A stretch of DNA of 64,000 nt from Haliovirga abyssi (GCF_030295325.1 NZ_AP027060.1:186001-250000), one strand, 5' to 3'. Shown: positions 1-9,340, counted from the stretch's first letter. Translations and numbers: made by a program. The notes: a model not told the origin generated them from the sequence alone.

Positions 1-224
1 ATTTTCCGATACCGCCTTTCACTATCAAGCTTTAAATAGATTTCAACTTCTTTTACTCTTTTAAAATTTGCAATTTTCCATGATAGATTTATCTCTTTTC
101 CTGTTATCTTTGTAGATAAATTTTCAACATTTAACTTAAAATATCTTGATACTTTTTTTTTAGTTGTATTCGTACAACCAATTAAGGATATTAGAACTAA
201 TAATGATAACAATGCTTTTTTCAT
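1..224 (-). CDS. Small lipoprotein, 3' end outside window
   Basis: This open frame starts at an ATG at 224 with a strong upstream AGGGAGGA ribosome site and runs off the left edge after 74 codons. The N-terminus is a typical lipoprotein signal: two lysines, a hydrophobic stretch and a lipobox LIGC with the lipidated Cys at residue 17, then a polar Thr/Lys linker. The visible mature part (EINLSWKI..KEVEIYLKL) looks like the start of a beta-sandwich of fibronectin-III type, which is a guess from pattern only. Export and lipid anchoring are well supported; the function is unknown. Confidence 0.75.
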   Translation of the reverse strand, partial: MKKALLSLLVLISLIGCTNTTKKKVSRYFKLNVENLSTKITGKEINLSWKIANFKRVKEVEIYLKLDSERRYRK

Positions 225-346
225 GTTTCCTCCCTTATTTATTTTTTGGTAGTGTCAAAAATAATTTCAACACAAAGACGCAAAGCACACAAAGAAAAAA
301 ATTATTTAAAACCACAGGTTGGATACTGATAAATAAAAATTGGCAG

Positions 347-371
347 TTGTTATAAAATACGCAGTGATTTA
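347..371 (-). repeat. Interspersed 25-bp repeat (inverted copy)
   Basis: On the minus strand this reads TAAATCACTGCGTATTTTAT followed by AACAA. It matches two copies in the opposite orientation near 9.6 kb, one with a single difference and one with a few. It lies in the 583-bp gap between the lipoprotein start and the yjjW operon. Apart from the terminator at 712-755 that gap shows only low-complexity AT-rich sequence and one copy of a TTCCTAAA-type motif near 412, also seen near 4,022 and 9,648. Confidence 0.55.
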
Positions 372-711
372 AATATTTTATAACACAATATGAGAGAATT
401 GCTTTTTAAATGTTCCTAAAAATTTAATTTTTTTGTTTTTTTGCAAAAATTACTTTGATTTTAAAAATTCTACTATGATTTGTGTGATTTTACATAAAAA
501 TGTATATAAAGTAAAAGAATTTCAAAAAAATACTATTCTTGCCTTAATCATTATATAAAGTTTTTTAATTAAAGTCAATCATAATTTGTGTTCTATATAG
601 TAACTTATACAACTAAAATGGAATTTGAGACGTTTTAATAGAACTATTTTAATTACAATTATATACTATGATGCAACACGCACAAACAGTATATAATTTA
701 ACTAGCACAAT

Positions 712-755
712 TAAAAAAGCCCACAAACAGCTTTAACACTAGCCATTTATGAGCT
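712..755 (-). terminator. Rho-independent terminator of the yjjI-yjjW operon
   Basis: On the minus strand a 14-bp stem (AGCTCATAAATGGC / GCTGTTTGTGGGCT, four G-U pairs) with a 10-nt loop is followed by six T residues. It lies about 50 bp after the yjjW stop codon, where the operon transcript would end. Confidence 0.8.
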
Positions 756-807
756 TTTCCTTAATCTCCAACTTCTAAAACTATCTCTTGTATATCTCTA
801 ACCATCT

Positions 808-1662
808 CTACGTTATAACTACTTTTTTTACTCCAATTTCTATTGCTCTATTTTTTAATTTTTCCATATAACTATCTGTAGCCATATCTACATTAATCAA
901 ATTTAATCTAACTCCATTTTTTCTAAATTTTATCAATTTATATTGAATTTCTGTTCCTGATAGAATTTCACTTACATTTACTACGCTATTTTCATTATCC
1001 AATATTTCAGGAACCACAACAGTTCTTATCTCATAAATTTTATCCAACTTTATAAGATATTCTAAATTTTTCTTTATTATATTATTATCTTTTCCTGTTA
1101 ATTTTATATGTTCACTGCTATCCCAAGCTTTTATATCCAACATAAATTTATCTGTATTTTTAACCAATTCTGGCAAATTTTCAAAATCTAAAAATCCATT
1201 TGTATCTACAAAACAAGTTAATCCATATTTATGTACTTCTTTAAAAACTTCTACAATAAATTGATGATTTAGCGTACATTCCCCTCCGCTAAATGTAATT
1301 CCAGAAATAAAATTTTTATATTCTAAAATTATTTTCATAACCTCTTTAACACTATATTTTTTTACTTTAGGAGTAGAACTGTTTGGACACACTTTTATAC
1401 AAGTGTCGCAATTTATACATTTATCACTATCCCATATAACTCGCCCATTTGATATTTCCAGAGCATCTGCAGGACAGCCAGTTACACATTTCCCACAATT
1501 ATTACAAATATTAATTGTTTCAGGGTTATGGCAATACAAACAATTCAAATTACAACCTTGTAAAAAAACTGCAGTTCTATTTCCAGGACCATCTACATTG
1601 GAAAATGGAATTATTTTATTTACTAACGCTTCAGACATTTTTACTTCCATTTTCATATTCAT
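808..1662 (-). CDS. yjjW: Glycyl-radical enzyme activase, YjjW-like radical SAM protein
   Basis: This 284-aa protein is predicted to use S-adenosylmethionine to create the glycyl radical on the neighbouring YjjI-type enzyme. The radical-SAM cluster motif CxxxCxxC is at Cys37, Cys41 and Cys44. Two ferredoxin-like 4Fe-4S motifs follow (Cys53/56/59/63 and Cys82/85/88/92), an arrangement typical of activases of pyruvate-formate-lyase-like enzymes, and ITFSGGE (SAM binding) comes next. The start at 1662 has an AAGAGG site and overlaps the end of yjjI by 32 nt, so the two are translationally coupled. A second in-frame ATG at 1638 has a weaker site. Length and pairing match the E. coli YjjW family. 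Confidence 0.88.
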   Translation of the reverse strand: MNMKMEVKMSEALVNKIIPFSNVDGPGNRTAVFLQGCNLNCLYCHNPETINICNNCGKCVTGCPADALEISNGRVIWDSDKCINCDTCIKVCPNSSTPKVKKYSVKEVMKIILEYKNFISGITFSGGECTLNHQFIVEVFKEVHKYGLTCFVDTNGFLDFENLPELVKNTDKFMLDIKAWDSSEHIKLTGKDNNIIKKNLEYLIKLDKIYEIRTVVVPEILDNENSVVNVSEILSGTEIQYKLIKFRKNGVRLNLINVDMATDSYMEKLKNRAIEIGVKKVVIT

Positions 1663-3160
1663 CTTTTCCTCTTAATTTTCTATTTAATACACCTGAATTA
1701 TCTCGACCTCCTTGACCTAAAACAGTTGTATCCCTTAAAACTGCAACTCCTTTATCCAATTTATTCATTTCTGATTTCTTTACAAGATATCCAGTAATTC
1801 TAATCACATCTGCACAATCTTCATACAAAGAAAAATATCTTAATCCTGTTTTAAATCCTCCATTTATAATATCCAATATAGCTTTAGGATTTCGTTTTGC
1901 CATTTCATCAAATTTAAAAATATCACCTATTCCAGATGGAAAATATTTGTGAAAAGGTGCTGATTGAACAATATGTTCATAAATATCAGGCTCTTCTCCT
2001 ATTGGGATTCTACATCCTGGACTATCTCCAGAATCACTGTCAATCCCAACTTGTGCATGTAATAAATAATGCCCATTTGATATTTCACAATATCTGTTTG
2101 TATGTTCATTTACTAATTCTGATAATTTTTTTATTATCTCTTCTCCTAGTTTATCTGCTTTTTTACTATGTCCAAATCTATCATTAGAATTTTCTAAGCT
2201 AAGCAATTCGTTCACACATTCCGCTAATCCAACTATTCCAAACATTCCAGTAAATTTATCTCTCGAAACTAACCCCTCTTTTACCAAAAAATTACTTTTG
2301 AAAAAAGCTGATTCTTCAACTATAAAATTTGTCTTTTTATCCATAAATCTAGTTATTCTATCTACAAATTCAGGCAATAAATTATCAAAGAAATCTTCCT
2401 TACTTTTAGCCTCTAATGCCAATTTTGATAATTTTCCTCTTACAAGCGTATAACTTCCGCCACCAATATATAGACCATTATAACAACTTGCTATAGCATA
2501 ATCTCCATTAAAATCTTTTCTAAAAATTTCATCATTTGCAAAGCTGGGTTTTGCCACTGCAAGTGCTGTTTTTATTGATTGAATTGCAAATTTTTCACTT
2601 GTTTTATCTTTATCATATTTTATAGTAATATTAGGAATTGGATTTTGCAACTCTTTAGAAACTTCTAAAATTAATTTCCCAGCTTTTGTTTCTAATGGAC
2701 CAATATCTGCATGACAAAACGAATCTGTAATTGTTTTATCAATATGGTTTAAAAATAATTTTATAGCTTCTTTTGCTACATCCTCTTTTTCATCTTTTAC
2801 GAATGGCTCTAACAGTGTATCTATATTCCCTAAATAAACGGGAACCATTGTAACTGATGGAACATGTTTATATAATATTAACAAATTATTTACAGCTTCC
2901 CATATATCTTTTGGTTTAGATAATTCTAAAAATTGAGATCCTTGCTCCATAAATTTTTGATAATCTGGAACTACATATCTTGGCTTATATGGAGCATTCC
3001 CCTCAGCTAAATCGCAAATTATATCTTTATCCATCCATTTTTTTATTTTATCATCTAAATGTAATACGTCAACCATATTTTCTGCTGCTCTCGCCAATGA
3101 ATATACACGTTGCTCAAATGTTAAATGCTCATCCTTTATTATATCTAATATCTTTTCCAT
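1631..3160 (-). CDS. yjjI: Glycyl-radical enzyme of the YjjI family
   Basis: This 509-aa protein aligns in memory with E. coli YjjI: near the N-terminus it has the family signature ICDLAEGNAPYKPRYVVPDY, and later HVPSVT.VPVYLG. A glycyl-radical loop, RITGY, lies close to the C-terminus with the putative radical Gly at residue 457. The substrate of the family is unknown to me; an anaerobic catabolic or nucleotide-related role is only suggested by homologues. It is the first gene of the yjjI-yjjW operon and is transcribed divergently from a Crp/Fnr-type regulator, whose likely operator overlaps this promoter. The length is normal for the family. Confidence 0.88.
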   Translation of the reverse strand: MEKILDIIKDEHLTFEQRVYSLARAAENMVDVLHLDDKIKKWMDKDIICDLAEGNAPYKPRYVVPDYQKFMEQGSQFLELSKPKDIWEAVNNLLILYKHVPSVTMVPVYLGNIDTLLEPFVKDEKEDVAKEAIKLFLNHIDKTITDSFCHADIGPLETKAGKLILEVSKELQNPIPNITIKYDKDKTSEKFAIQSIKTALAVAKPSFANDEIFRKDFNGDYAIASCYNGLYIGGGSYTLVRGKLSKLALEAKSKEDFFDNLLPEFVDRITRFMDKKTNFIVEESAFFKSNFLVKEGLVSRDKFTGMFGIVGLAECVNELLSLENSNDRFGHSKKADKLGEEIIKKLSELVNEHTNRYCEISNGHYLLHAQVGIDSDSGDSPGCRIPIGEEPDIYEHIVQSAPFHKYFPSGIGDIFKFDEMAKRNPKAILDIINGGFKTGLRYFSLYEDCADVIRITGYLVKKSEMNKLDKGVAVLRDTTVLGQGGRDNSGVLNRKLRGKDEYENGSKNV

Positions 3161-3204
3161 AAAATATTCCCCCTAAAAAAATCTTTTAATTTCACTCTAA
3201 ATAT

Positions 3205-3247
3205 AGTATACTTTATTTATAAAATAAATAAAATGACATATGTCACA
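3205..3247 (-). promoter_or_regulatory. yjjI promoter with CRP/FNR-type operator
   Basis: The intergenic region holds a 12-bp perfect palindrome, TGACATATGTCA (3234-3245), inside a near-CRP site (AATGA-CATATG-TCACA at 3232-3247). A TATACT -10 box for yjjI lies at 3210-3205 on the minus strand without a good -35. The palindrome centre falls about 40-41 bp upstream of the expected start site, the usual position for class II activation by Crp/Fnr proteins. The divergent regulator gene starts 16 bp to the right, so it may also be autoregulated. Confidence 0.6.
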
Positions 3248-3262
3248 ATAAGGAGCTTTTTT

Positions 3263-3934
3263 ATGAAAATTTTATCTAACCCAAAATCACTAAAAAAATA
3301 TATTGATAAACATCTATTAAACACACATTTTACCGATTTTAATATTAATTATTTTGAATTACATAAATTTGAAAAAAATGAGTATATATGTGTCGCCGGC
3401 CAAAAATTAAATTACTTATATTTTTTAATTGAAGGCTCTGCTAATGTTTTCTTGACCCTAAAAGATGGAAGACAGATATTAATATCATATTTAATCCCAT
3501 TTCACGTAATAGGAGATGTCGAATTAAAAAGATTTGGAATTTCTAGACTTGATGTTGTTGCTTCACAAGAATGCTTAGCAATAGCATTACCTTTTGAAAT
3601 TATTAATAGTAAATTAGGTAAAGATTTTAAATTTTGGCAATATGCAGTTGAAACTATTTCTGAAAAATTAGAGAGTACAACTGAAACATTAATCATCAGT
3701 TCTCTTTATCCTTTTAAAATAAAATTTGCACATCATCTTTTAAATTCTACAACAAAAGATGATATTGTTAATTTTGATTCTCTTACTTCTTTAGCTGTTT
3801 TTTTAGGTGTAAGTTATAGACAATTATTAAGAGTTGTTCATGAATTTGAAAATGATGGAATTATAAAAAAACATAAAAGTTCTTTTCAAATAGAAAATTT
3901 TGATAAATTAGAAATTTTGCTTGTGGATTTTTAA
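3263..3934 (+). CDS. Crp/Fnr-family transcriptional regulator, YeiL-like
   Basis: This 223-aa regulator has an N-terminal cyclic-nucleotide-binding-like beta-barrel (about residues 15-120, with FLIEGSANVFL and a FHVIGDVEL turn) and a C-terminal winged helix-turn-helix (about 160-215, with LAVFLGVSYRQLLRVVHEF as the recognition region). I chose the ATG at 3263 because AAGGAG lies 7-8 nt upstream; the ATG at 3233 sits inside the operator palindrome and has no ribosome site. It lacks an FNR-like N-terminal cysteine cluster, so its effector is unclear. It is divergent from yjjI and probably controls that operon in response to redox or metabolic state. Confidence 0.85.
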   Translation: MKILSNPKSLKKYIDKHLLNTHFTDFNINYFELHKFEKNEYICVAGQKLNYLYFLIEGSANVFLTLKDGRQILISYLIPFHVIGDVELKRFGISRLDVVASQECLAIALPFEIINSKLGKDFKFWQYAVETISEKLESTTETLIISSLYPFKIKFAHHLLNSTTKDDIVNFDSLTSLAVFLGVSYRQLLRVVHEFENDGIIKKHKSSFQIENFDKLEILLVDF

Positions 3935-4036
3935 TTTTTTATTTAATAGGAAAAAATTTTTTTCATAGAATAAGTTACTATTCAAAATTTTTTATCAAAA
4001 ATATAAAAAATTATTTTTCAAATGTTCCTAAACACT

Positions 4037-4070
4037 AAAGAAGAGCCGGGAATTCCCGACTCTTCTTTTT
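4037..4070 (+). terminator. Strong terminator after the Crp/Fnr gene
   Basis: A near-perfect hairpin (AAAGAAGAGcCGGG, loop AATT, CCCGaCTCTTCTTTTT) ends in a T-run. It lies about 100 bp beyond the regulator stop and could work in both directions. Confidence 0.8.
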
Positions 4071-4139
4071 GTTACAAATATTTCAGAGGGCGTTTTAATA
4101 GTGCTTTAATCTGTTCGCCTTACTTTTAATTTTCAATTT

Positions 4140-4425
4140 CTTTATTGCTCCAATCCTAGTTACTTTAAAACTTAACTCTAATTATAATCTTTTTCTTTAA
4201 CTTATTTCTCTTAATTCTAATCTCAAATTCCATTCTTCACTCTTAATTCTTTGCTCTTAACTTTTAACTCTTAACTTTTAATTCTATTCTCGATTTCCAC
4301 TCTTACTTCCCAACCTTAATTCTCAATCTCACTTCTTAATTCTTAATTCTTAATTCTTATACTCTGGAGCATTAATCTAAATCCAATCTAAACATAATCT
4401 AAATCTAAATCTAATCTTTCCCGCC
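4140..4425. repeat. Pyrimidine-rich degenerate heptamer tract
   Basis: About 285 bp of the top strand is almost free of G and consists of degenerate 6-7-mers such as TTAATTC, TTAACTC and AATCTAA, including a run of three TTAATTC-like units near 4,340 and several AATCTA units near 4,400. No reading frame of note is present. The remaining gap up to 4551 is AT-rich with nothing recognisable. The tract resembles short tandemly repeated heptamers seen in some bacterial intergenic regions. Confidence 0.6.
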
Positions 4426-4551
4426 CTCTATTAATAATATACTTCATAAATTTGCAAAAATCAACCTTTTTTTTATTTTCTTTAATTTATTTTATATTTC
4501 TAAATAATTTTAGTAATATTAATCCTAAATTCGCACCCAAAGTAAACTTTT

Positions 4552-5262
4552 TTACATTTTTATTATTTTTAATATACTATCTAATTTTTCCATTTCAACT
4601 ATCATTTTTTCAAAATCTATAAATTTGGGAACCATTAAATTAAATATTGTTTTTCTTTCTGTCTCTTCTCCATTATAAATTTCGCTAAGAGGTTTTTTTC
4701 CTCTGATTTTTACTTTTCTTATATTCAAAAAATCTTTAATTTGTTTTTCTACATTTTCATTAATTAAATATACTACCACTATTCTATGTCTAACTCTCTT
4801 TTCAATGTAATATAGTTCAATTCTTTTTAAAATAAAAACTAATATTGTCATTAAAACAGCTGTCCCTAATGCAAGATAAAAATATCCCAACCCAACTGCA
4901 ATACCAAGACACGCAGTAAGCCATAATGTTGCTGCTGTGGTTATCCCTTTTATACTCCCCTTTTTTTGAATTATTGTTCCTGCACCCAAAAATCCAACTC
5001 CGCTTATAACCTGCGCAATTAATCTACCAACATCAAGTTTTACTCCTTGAGCCAAAGCCGGATGATTTATTAATAAATTTATTGTTTCATAACTTAATTT
5101 CACCTGTATAATAGATATTACAGCTGCTCCGACACATAAAAGAGTATGTGTAATAAATCCTGCTGGTTTATTATTAATTTCTCTTTCTAACCCTATTATT
5201 CCACCTGTTAATACAGCAGCTAAAATTCTTATAAATATTTGACTTAATTCTAAATGTTCCAT
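4552..5262 (-). CDS. MgtC/SapB-family membrane protein
   Basis: This 236-aa protein has four to five N-terminal membrane helices (about residues 8-150) with the family signatures GGIIGLEREINNKPAGFITHTLLCVGAA and VGFLGAGTIIQ. A soluble C-terminal domain (about 155-236) of the small regulatory type follows. MgtC-family proteins are linked to growth at low magnesium and to membrane energetics; the true activity is not settled for most members. It is separated by only 8 bp from the upstream ABC ATPase gene and may be the last gene of that operon. Confidence 0.88.
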   Translation of the reverse strand: MEHLELSQIFIRILAAVLTGGIIGLEREINNKPAGFITHTLLCVGAAVISIIQVKLSYETINLLINHPALAQGVKLDVGRLIAQVISGVGFLGAGTIIQKKGSIKGITTAATLWLTACLGIAVGLGYFYLALGTAVLMTILVFILKRIELYYIEKRVRHRIVVVYLINENVEKQIKDFLNIRKVKIRGKKPLSEIYNGEETERKTIFNLMVPKFIDFEKMIVEMEKLDSILKIIKM

Positions 5263-5270
5263 AATTTCTC

Positions 5271-6338
5271 CTATAAAACGTGAATAGATCTAGATTCAAA
5301 TGAAAAAGATATTGTTTCTTCTTTTTCATATATTTTCTGATTAATTGGATTATTATACGATATTTCTATCCTTTTGTCAAAAAATTCTATTTCATATTCA
5401 TGATGAGCCCCCATAAATATTGTCTTTTTGACTATTCCAGAGAAATCTTTTCCTGAAATATCTATTGCTTCAGGTCTTATAACTAAATTCACTATTTCGT
5501 TTTCACTATAATTTTTATCACTTTCTATAGCATATTCAACTCCATATATATCTATAATTAAATATTTCCCATCTCTATTTTTTACTTTTCCACTAATTAT
5601 ATTTGCTTTTCCTATAAAATTAGCTACAAATTCATTTTTAGGTCTTTGATAGATTTCTAATGGAGTTCCAACTTGTTCTATATTCCCCTCATTCATTATA
5701 ACTATTTTATCAGACAATCCCATAGCTTCCGATTGATCATGAGTAACATATATAGATGTTATCCCAACTTTTTGTTGTATTTTTCTAATCTCATCTCTCA
5801 TATGAATTCTTAATTTAGCATCTAAATTTGATAATGGTTCATCAAATAAAAGAACTCCTGGTTCCATAACTATTCCTCTTGCTAAAGCTACACGTTGTTG
5901 TTGTCCTCCTGACATTTGAGATGGAACTCTTTTGGAAAAGTCATCCATTTGCATTAGTTTTAATGTTTTCTCTACTCTTTCCTTAACTTCATTTGGAGGT
6001 AATTTTTGCAACTTCAAACCATAAGCAATATTTTCATATACATTCATATGTGGAAATAGTGCATAATTTTGAAAAACCATAGCTGTATCTCTTTTATCTG
6101 GAGTTAATCTTGCTACATCTTCATCTCCTATTTCTATTTGACCAGTTGTTGGCGACTCAAATCCTGCAAGCATTCTAAGTGTAGTTGTTTTTCCACATCC
6201 AGAAGGACCTAATAAACAAACAAATTCTCCAGGATTTATGTCCAAATTTATATTTTTAACTGCATGCACCTTTTTATTTTCTCCAGTTATAAATGTTTTT
6301 GTTAAATTTTTAATTGCCACTCTTTTACTGTTTTTCAT
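5271..6338 (-). CDS. ABC transporter ATPase, FbpC/AfuC/PotA type
   Basis: This 355-aa cytoplasmic ATPase has a Walker A (GPSGCGKTT, about residues 43-51), a Q-loop (FQNYALFPH), the ABC signature MSGGQQQR, a Walker B ([12 protein letters not shown]) and a switch His (THDQ). A TOBE-like domain fills about residues 235-355. It follows the fused permease gene by 11 bp and the binding-protein gene by about 2 kb, forming an importer of the iron(III)/hexose-phosphate/2-aminoethylphosphonate class. The substrate cannot be read from this subunit. Confidence 0.9.
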   Translation of the reverse strand: MKNSKRVAIKNLTKTFITGENKKVHAVKNINLDINPGEFVCLLGPSGCGKTTTLRMLAGFESPTTGQIEIGDEDVARLTPDKRDTAMVFQNYALFPHMNVYENIAYGLKLQKLPPNEVKERVEKTLKLMQMDDFSKRVPSQMSGGQQQRVALARGIVMEPGVLLFDEPLSNLDAKLRIHMRDEIRKIQQKVGITSIYVTHDQSEAMGLSDKIVIMNEGNIEQVGTPLEIYQRPKNEFVANFIGKANIISGKVKNRDGKYLIIDIYGVEYAIESDKNYSENEIVNLVIRPEAIDISGKDFSGIVKKTIFMGAHHEYEIEFFDKRIEISYNNPINQKIYEKEETISFSFESRSIHVL

Positions 6339-6349
6339 TTTATCATCTC

Positions 6350-8068
6350 CTATACTTCTGAAATTTCATCTATTCCAATTTTTTTAAATAATAACTTCAT
6401 TATCATTATAAACACACTTACAATTATTACAAGTATTGTACAATATGCTGATGCTACCCCTAATCTACCCAAATCAATTTGACTCATGATAGCAGGTGTT
6501 AACAAATTATATCTTGCTGATATCAAAAATATTATTGTACTTATTAAAGTCATGCTTCTTACGAAAGCATAAATTAGTCCACTAAAAAATGCTGGTTTTA
6601 TCATTGGTAAAGTAATCGATGTAAATACTTTGTGACTGTTTGCTCCCAATACACTTGCAGCTTCTTCAATTGATGGATCTATTTGCTGTAACGCTGCAAT
6701 TGCCGACCTTATTCCTACTGGCATATTTCTAATTATAAATGCAATTAATATAATCATTGCAGTTCCTGTAAGCACTAATGGTTTTTTATTATAAGTAATA
6801 ACATACCCCAGACCTATAATAGTTCCTGGAATTGCTAATGCTACCATTGTCATAAATTCTATAAAATTTTTCCCAATAAACTTTTTTCTAACAATTAAAA
6901 ATCCTATTATCATAGCAATTATTCCTGTTATTGGAGTAGCTATTAAAGCTAAATATGTTGTATCTAATATTGGTTTTAATCCAAGAGCAAACACATATTT
7001 AAAATGACTTAATGATAAAGAATAATTTACTCCCCATAATTTTACAAAAGCAACTATTGGTATAAGAGCATACATCATTCCTACAATTAAAGTTATTATA
7101 AATAATATTGCTGTCATCGAATATGTTATTTTTTTTCCTGTTATTTTTTCTCTAGCTTTAGAGACCTTTCCAGTTACTGTTACATATGATCTTTTGCTTA
7201 TATAATATTTTTGGAATGCAAATATCCCAACTGATAAAGATAATAATATAATTGATAACGCTGTAGCAGCCCCCATATCAAAGCTCCCTATACCCTGCAA
7301 ATATATTTGAACAGCTGCAGTAGTATAATTACCTCCTATAACCATTGGATTCCCAAAATCTGCTATAGCTTGTATAAAGACTATTAAAAATGCATTAGCT
7401 AACCCAGGAACCATAAGTGGAAGTGTAATTGTTTTAAAAACTTGCCATCTCGACGCTCCAAGATCTCTAGCTGCTTCTTCTACAGAAGGATCTATTTTTT
7501 CCAAAAGCCCAACCAACATCAGATATGCCACAGGAAAAAATGTTAATGTCTGAACCAATACCAATCCTGTAAATCCATAAATTTCATTTTCTATTCCAAA
7601 AATTCCATGTGTTATAAGCCCTATTCTTCCAAATAACAATATTGCTGATAATGCTATAACAAATGGAGGTGATATTATTGGTAATATTGCTATTGAATCA
7701 AATATTTTTTTCCCAGGCACATCTATATAAGTTATTACATATGCAAATAAAAATCCTATTCCAGTTGCAAGCGTTCCAGTAACCATTCCTAATTTTACTG
7801 TATTCCAAATAACTTGAAGAGAATTTGCTTGATTCAAAACATCCTTATAATGATATAATGTCAATTTCCCATTTTGTAAAAGCGATGATTTTAATATATT
7901 AAAAAGTGGAAGCAATATAAAAAAACCTACAACTAATAAAGAAAAAATTATTGTTATCATTAATACTGGATCATCATATATTTTCCTTATATTTATTATT
8001 TCATTTTTTATTTTTAAAGAAAAATTATTTTCCCTTTTCTTTTTTAAATTTATTGTTTTTTCTACCAT
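6350..8068 (-). CDS. Fused ABC permease, FbpB/AfuB type
   Basis: This 572-aa inner-membrane protein has about twelve membrane helices arranged as two homologous permease halves. Each half carries an EAA loop that contacts the ATPase: EEAARDLGASRWQVF near residue 197 and EEAASVLGANSHKVF near 465. Such fusions are characteristic of the Fbp/Afu branch of binding-protein-dependent importers. The start has AGGAGG 4 nt upstream. Neighbours encode the ATPase and a periplasmic binding protein, so it is the membrane channel of that system. Confidence 0.9.
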   Translation of the reverse strand: MVEKTINLKKKRENNFSLKIKNEIINIRKIYDDPVLMITIIFSLLVVGFFILLPLFNILKSSLLQNGKLTLYHYKDVLNQANSLQVIWNTVKLGMVTGTLATGIGFLFAYVITYIDVPGKKIFDSIAILPIISPPFVIALSAILLFGRIGLITHGIFGIENEIYGFTGLVLVQTLTFFPVAYLMLVGLLEKIDPSVEEAARDLGASRWQVFKTITLPLMVPGLANAFLIVFIQAIADFGNPMVIGGNYTTAAVQIYLQGIGSFDMGAATALSIILLSLSVGIFAFQKYYISKRSYVTVTGKVSKAREKITGKKITYSMTAILFIITLIVGMMYALIPIVAFVKLWGVNYSLSLSHFKYVFALGLKPILDTTYLALIATPITGIIAMIIGFLIVRKKFIGKNFIEFMTMVALAIPGTIIGLGYVITYNKKPLVLTGTAMIILIAFIIRNMPVGIRSAIAALQQIDPSIEEAASVLGANSHKVFTSITLPMIKPAFFSGLIYAFVRSMTLISTIIFLISARYNLLTPAIMSQIDLGRLGVASAYCTILVIIVSVFIMIMKLLFKKIGIDEISEV

Positions 8069-8117
8069 TTGTCCCTCCTAATGAGCCGTAAAAAAAGCTA
8101 TATTCCCTCTCTCAAAA

Positions 8118-8180
8118 CATAAATATTTTTCTGAATTTTTAGCTTCTAAAAAATTTCGCATTGAAAAATTGCATAATTTC
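8118..8180 (+). repeat. 63-bp interspersed repeat, copy 1
   Basis: This intergenic stretch (from CATAAATATTTTTCT to GCATAATTTC) recurs with roughly eight or nine differences at 30106-30167, inside a decayed insertion sequence. It sits between the permease and binding-protein genes. Confidence 0.6.
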
Positions 8181-8216
8181 TTTTCTAAGGAACATTAAAA
8201 AATAAGTTCCATATTT

Positions 8217-8256
8217 AAACTAGCAAAAAGAAATATATCTCTCTTTTCACTAGTTT
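8217..8256. other. Intercistronic hairpin between binding-protein and permease genes
   Basis: AAACTAG and a following A-rich arm pair with a T-rich arm and CTAGTTT to form a long hairpin. On the minus (coding) strand no T-run follows, so it is more likely a transcript-stabilising or attenuating stem that allows higher binding-protein expression. On the plus strand a T7 run follows. Confidence 0.5.
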
Positions 8257-8296
8257 TTTTATAATATTTTTCCTAATTATTTTAAATTTATTATAA

Positions 8297-9340
8297 TTAT
8301 TTAGTTGGAATTGTTGTTCTAGTCTCTCTACTAAATTTATCTATAAGTCTTTTTCTATTTGCTCCAGCCCATTGTATATCATAATCTATAAGTTTTGCTC
8401 TTTTTAATTGCAATGCTTCTTTTGGTGGTGTTGCATTTTTATTTGTAAGAAATTGATATGAACCTACAGTTTGTCCAATCTCTTGAGCTTGTTTTGATAA
8501 TGCCCAATCTACAAATTTCTTAGCAGCTGCTTGATTTGGAGAATTTTTAACAATTCCTACAGCTCCTATTTCATATCCTGTTCCTTCTTTTGGTGTAGTA
8601 AAAATCAGATCTTTGTATCCTTCTTTTTGATATCTTATTCCATCATGAAGAAAACCTATTGCTATTGGAGCTTCCCCTAATCCTACCATTCTTCCTGGTG
8701 CAGATCCTGATTTAGTATATTGTCTTACTTGTTGATTAAATTTCTTTAAATATTCCATCCCTTTTTCTTCACCTTTTAATTGAATGATTGTTGCTACAAA
8801 ATTATATGCTGTACTTGATGAACCTGGATGTGCAATTACTATATTATTCTTAAATTCTGGTTTCAAAAGATCATCCCATGTTTGAGGTAACTCTAATCCT
8901 TTTTCAGCCAACCATTTTTTATTCCCTTCTATCCCAAGATATCCACTATATATTCCAGTCCAAGCTCCATTTTTATCCTTAAAATTACTTATTATCTCTT
9001 TTCTCATTGGTGATAAATAATGTGTTAATAAATTTTCTTGATCAGCTTCTATAAAAGTAAGAGCTCCTCCACCAAACCATACATCAGCAATTGGATTTTC
9101 TTTTTCTGCTCTTATTCTAGCTAATATTTCTCCACCACTCATTCTCACCATATTAGTTTTTATACCAGTCTCTTTTTCAAATTGTTTTGTTGCCTTCAAT
9201 GCATAATCTTCCATCATTCCTGCATAAACTGTAAGTGTTTCTTGCTTTTTATTTTTGAACAAAAAGTCAAACACTCCTCCTTGTGCTACAATTCCTGCTA
9301 CGAACATTAAAATCATTCCCATTACTAGATTCTTTTTCAT
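8297..9340 (-). CDS. Periplasmic substrate-binding protein, FbpA/AfuA type
   Basis: This 347-aa protein begins with a signal peptide (hydrophobic residues 4-19, likely cleavage after VAGIVA), followed by an unusual GGVFDFLFKNKK segment and then a type II periplasmic-binding fold of the family that includes FbpA, AfuA and PgtC (TLTVYAGMMEDYA, SGGEILARIRAEK, ADVWFGGG). Members bind ferric iron, hexose phosphates or phosphonates. With amino-sugar and glycogen genes nearby, a sugar phosphate is at least as likely as iron. The ribosome site is AAGGAGG. The same leader occurs on the unrelated sugar-binding protein at 26416-27708. Confidence 0.88.
   Translation of the reverse strand: MKKNLVMGMILMFVAGIVAQGGVFDFLFKNKKQETLTVYAGMMEDYALKATKQFEKETGIKTNMVRMSGGEILARIRAEKENPIADVWFGGGALTFIEADQENLLTHYLSPMRKEIISNFKDKNGAWTGIYSGYLGIEGNKKWLAEKGLELPQTWDDLLKPEFKNNIVIAHPGSSSTAYNFVATIIQLKGEEKGMEYLKKFNQQVRQYTKSGSAPGRMVGLGEAPIAIGFLHDGIRYQKEGYKDLIFTTPKEGTGYEIGAVGIVKNSPNQAAAKKFVDWALSKQAQEIGQTVGSYQFLTNKNATPPKEALQLKRAKLIDYDIQWAGANRKRLIDKFSRETRTTIPTK

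Noticed and set aside
5271-9340. Firm assignment of the ABC transporter as ferric-iron uptake (fbpABC)
   Set aside because: The same protein families carry hexose phosphates and phosphonates; neighbouring genes favour sugars, and I cannot confirm the iron ligands by eye.
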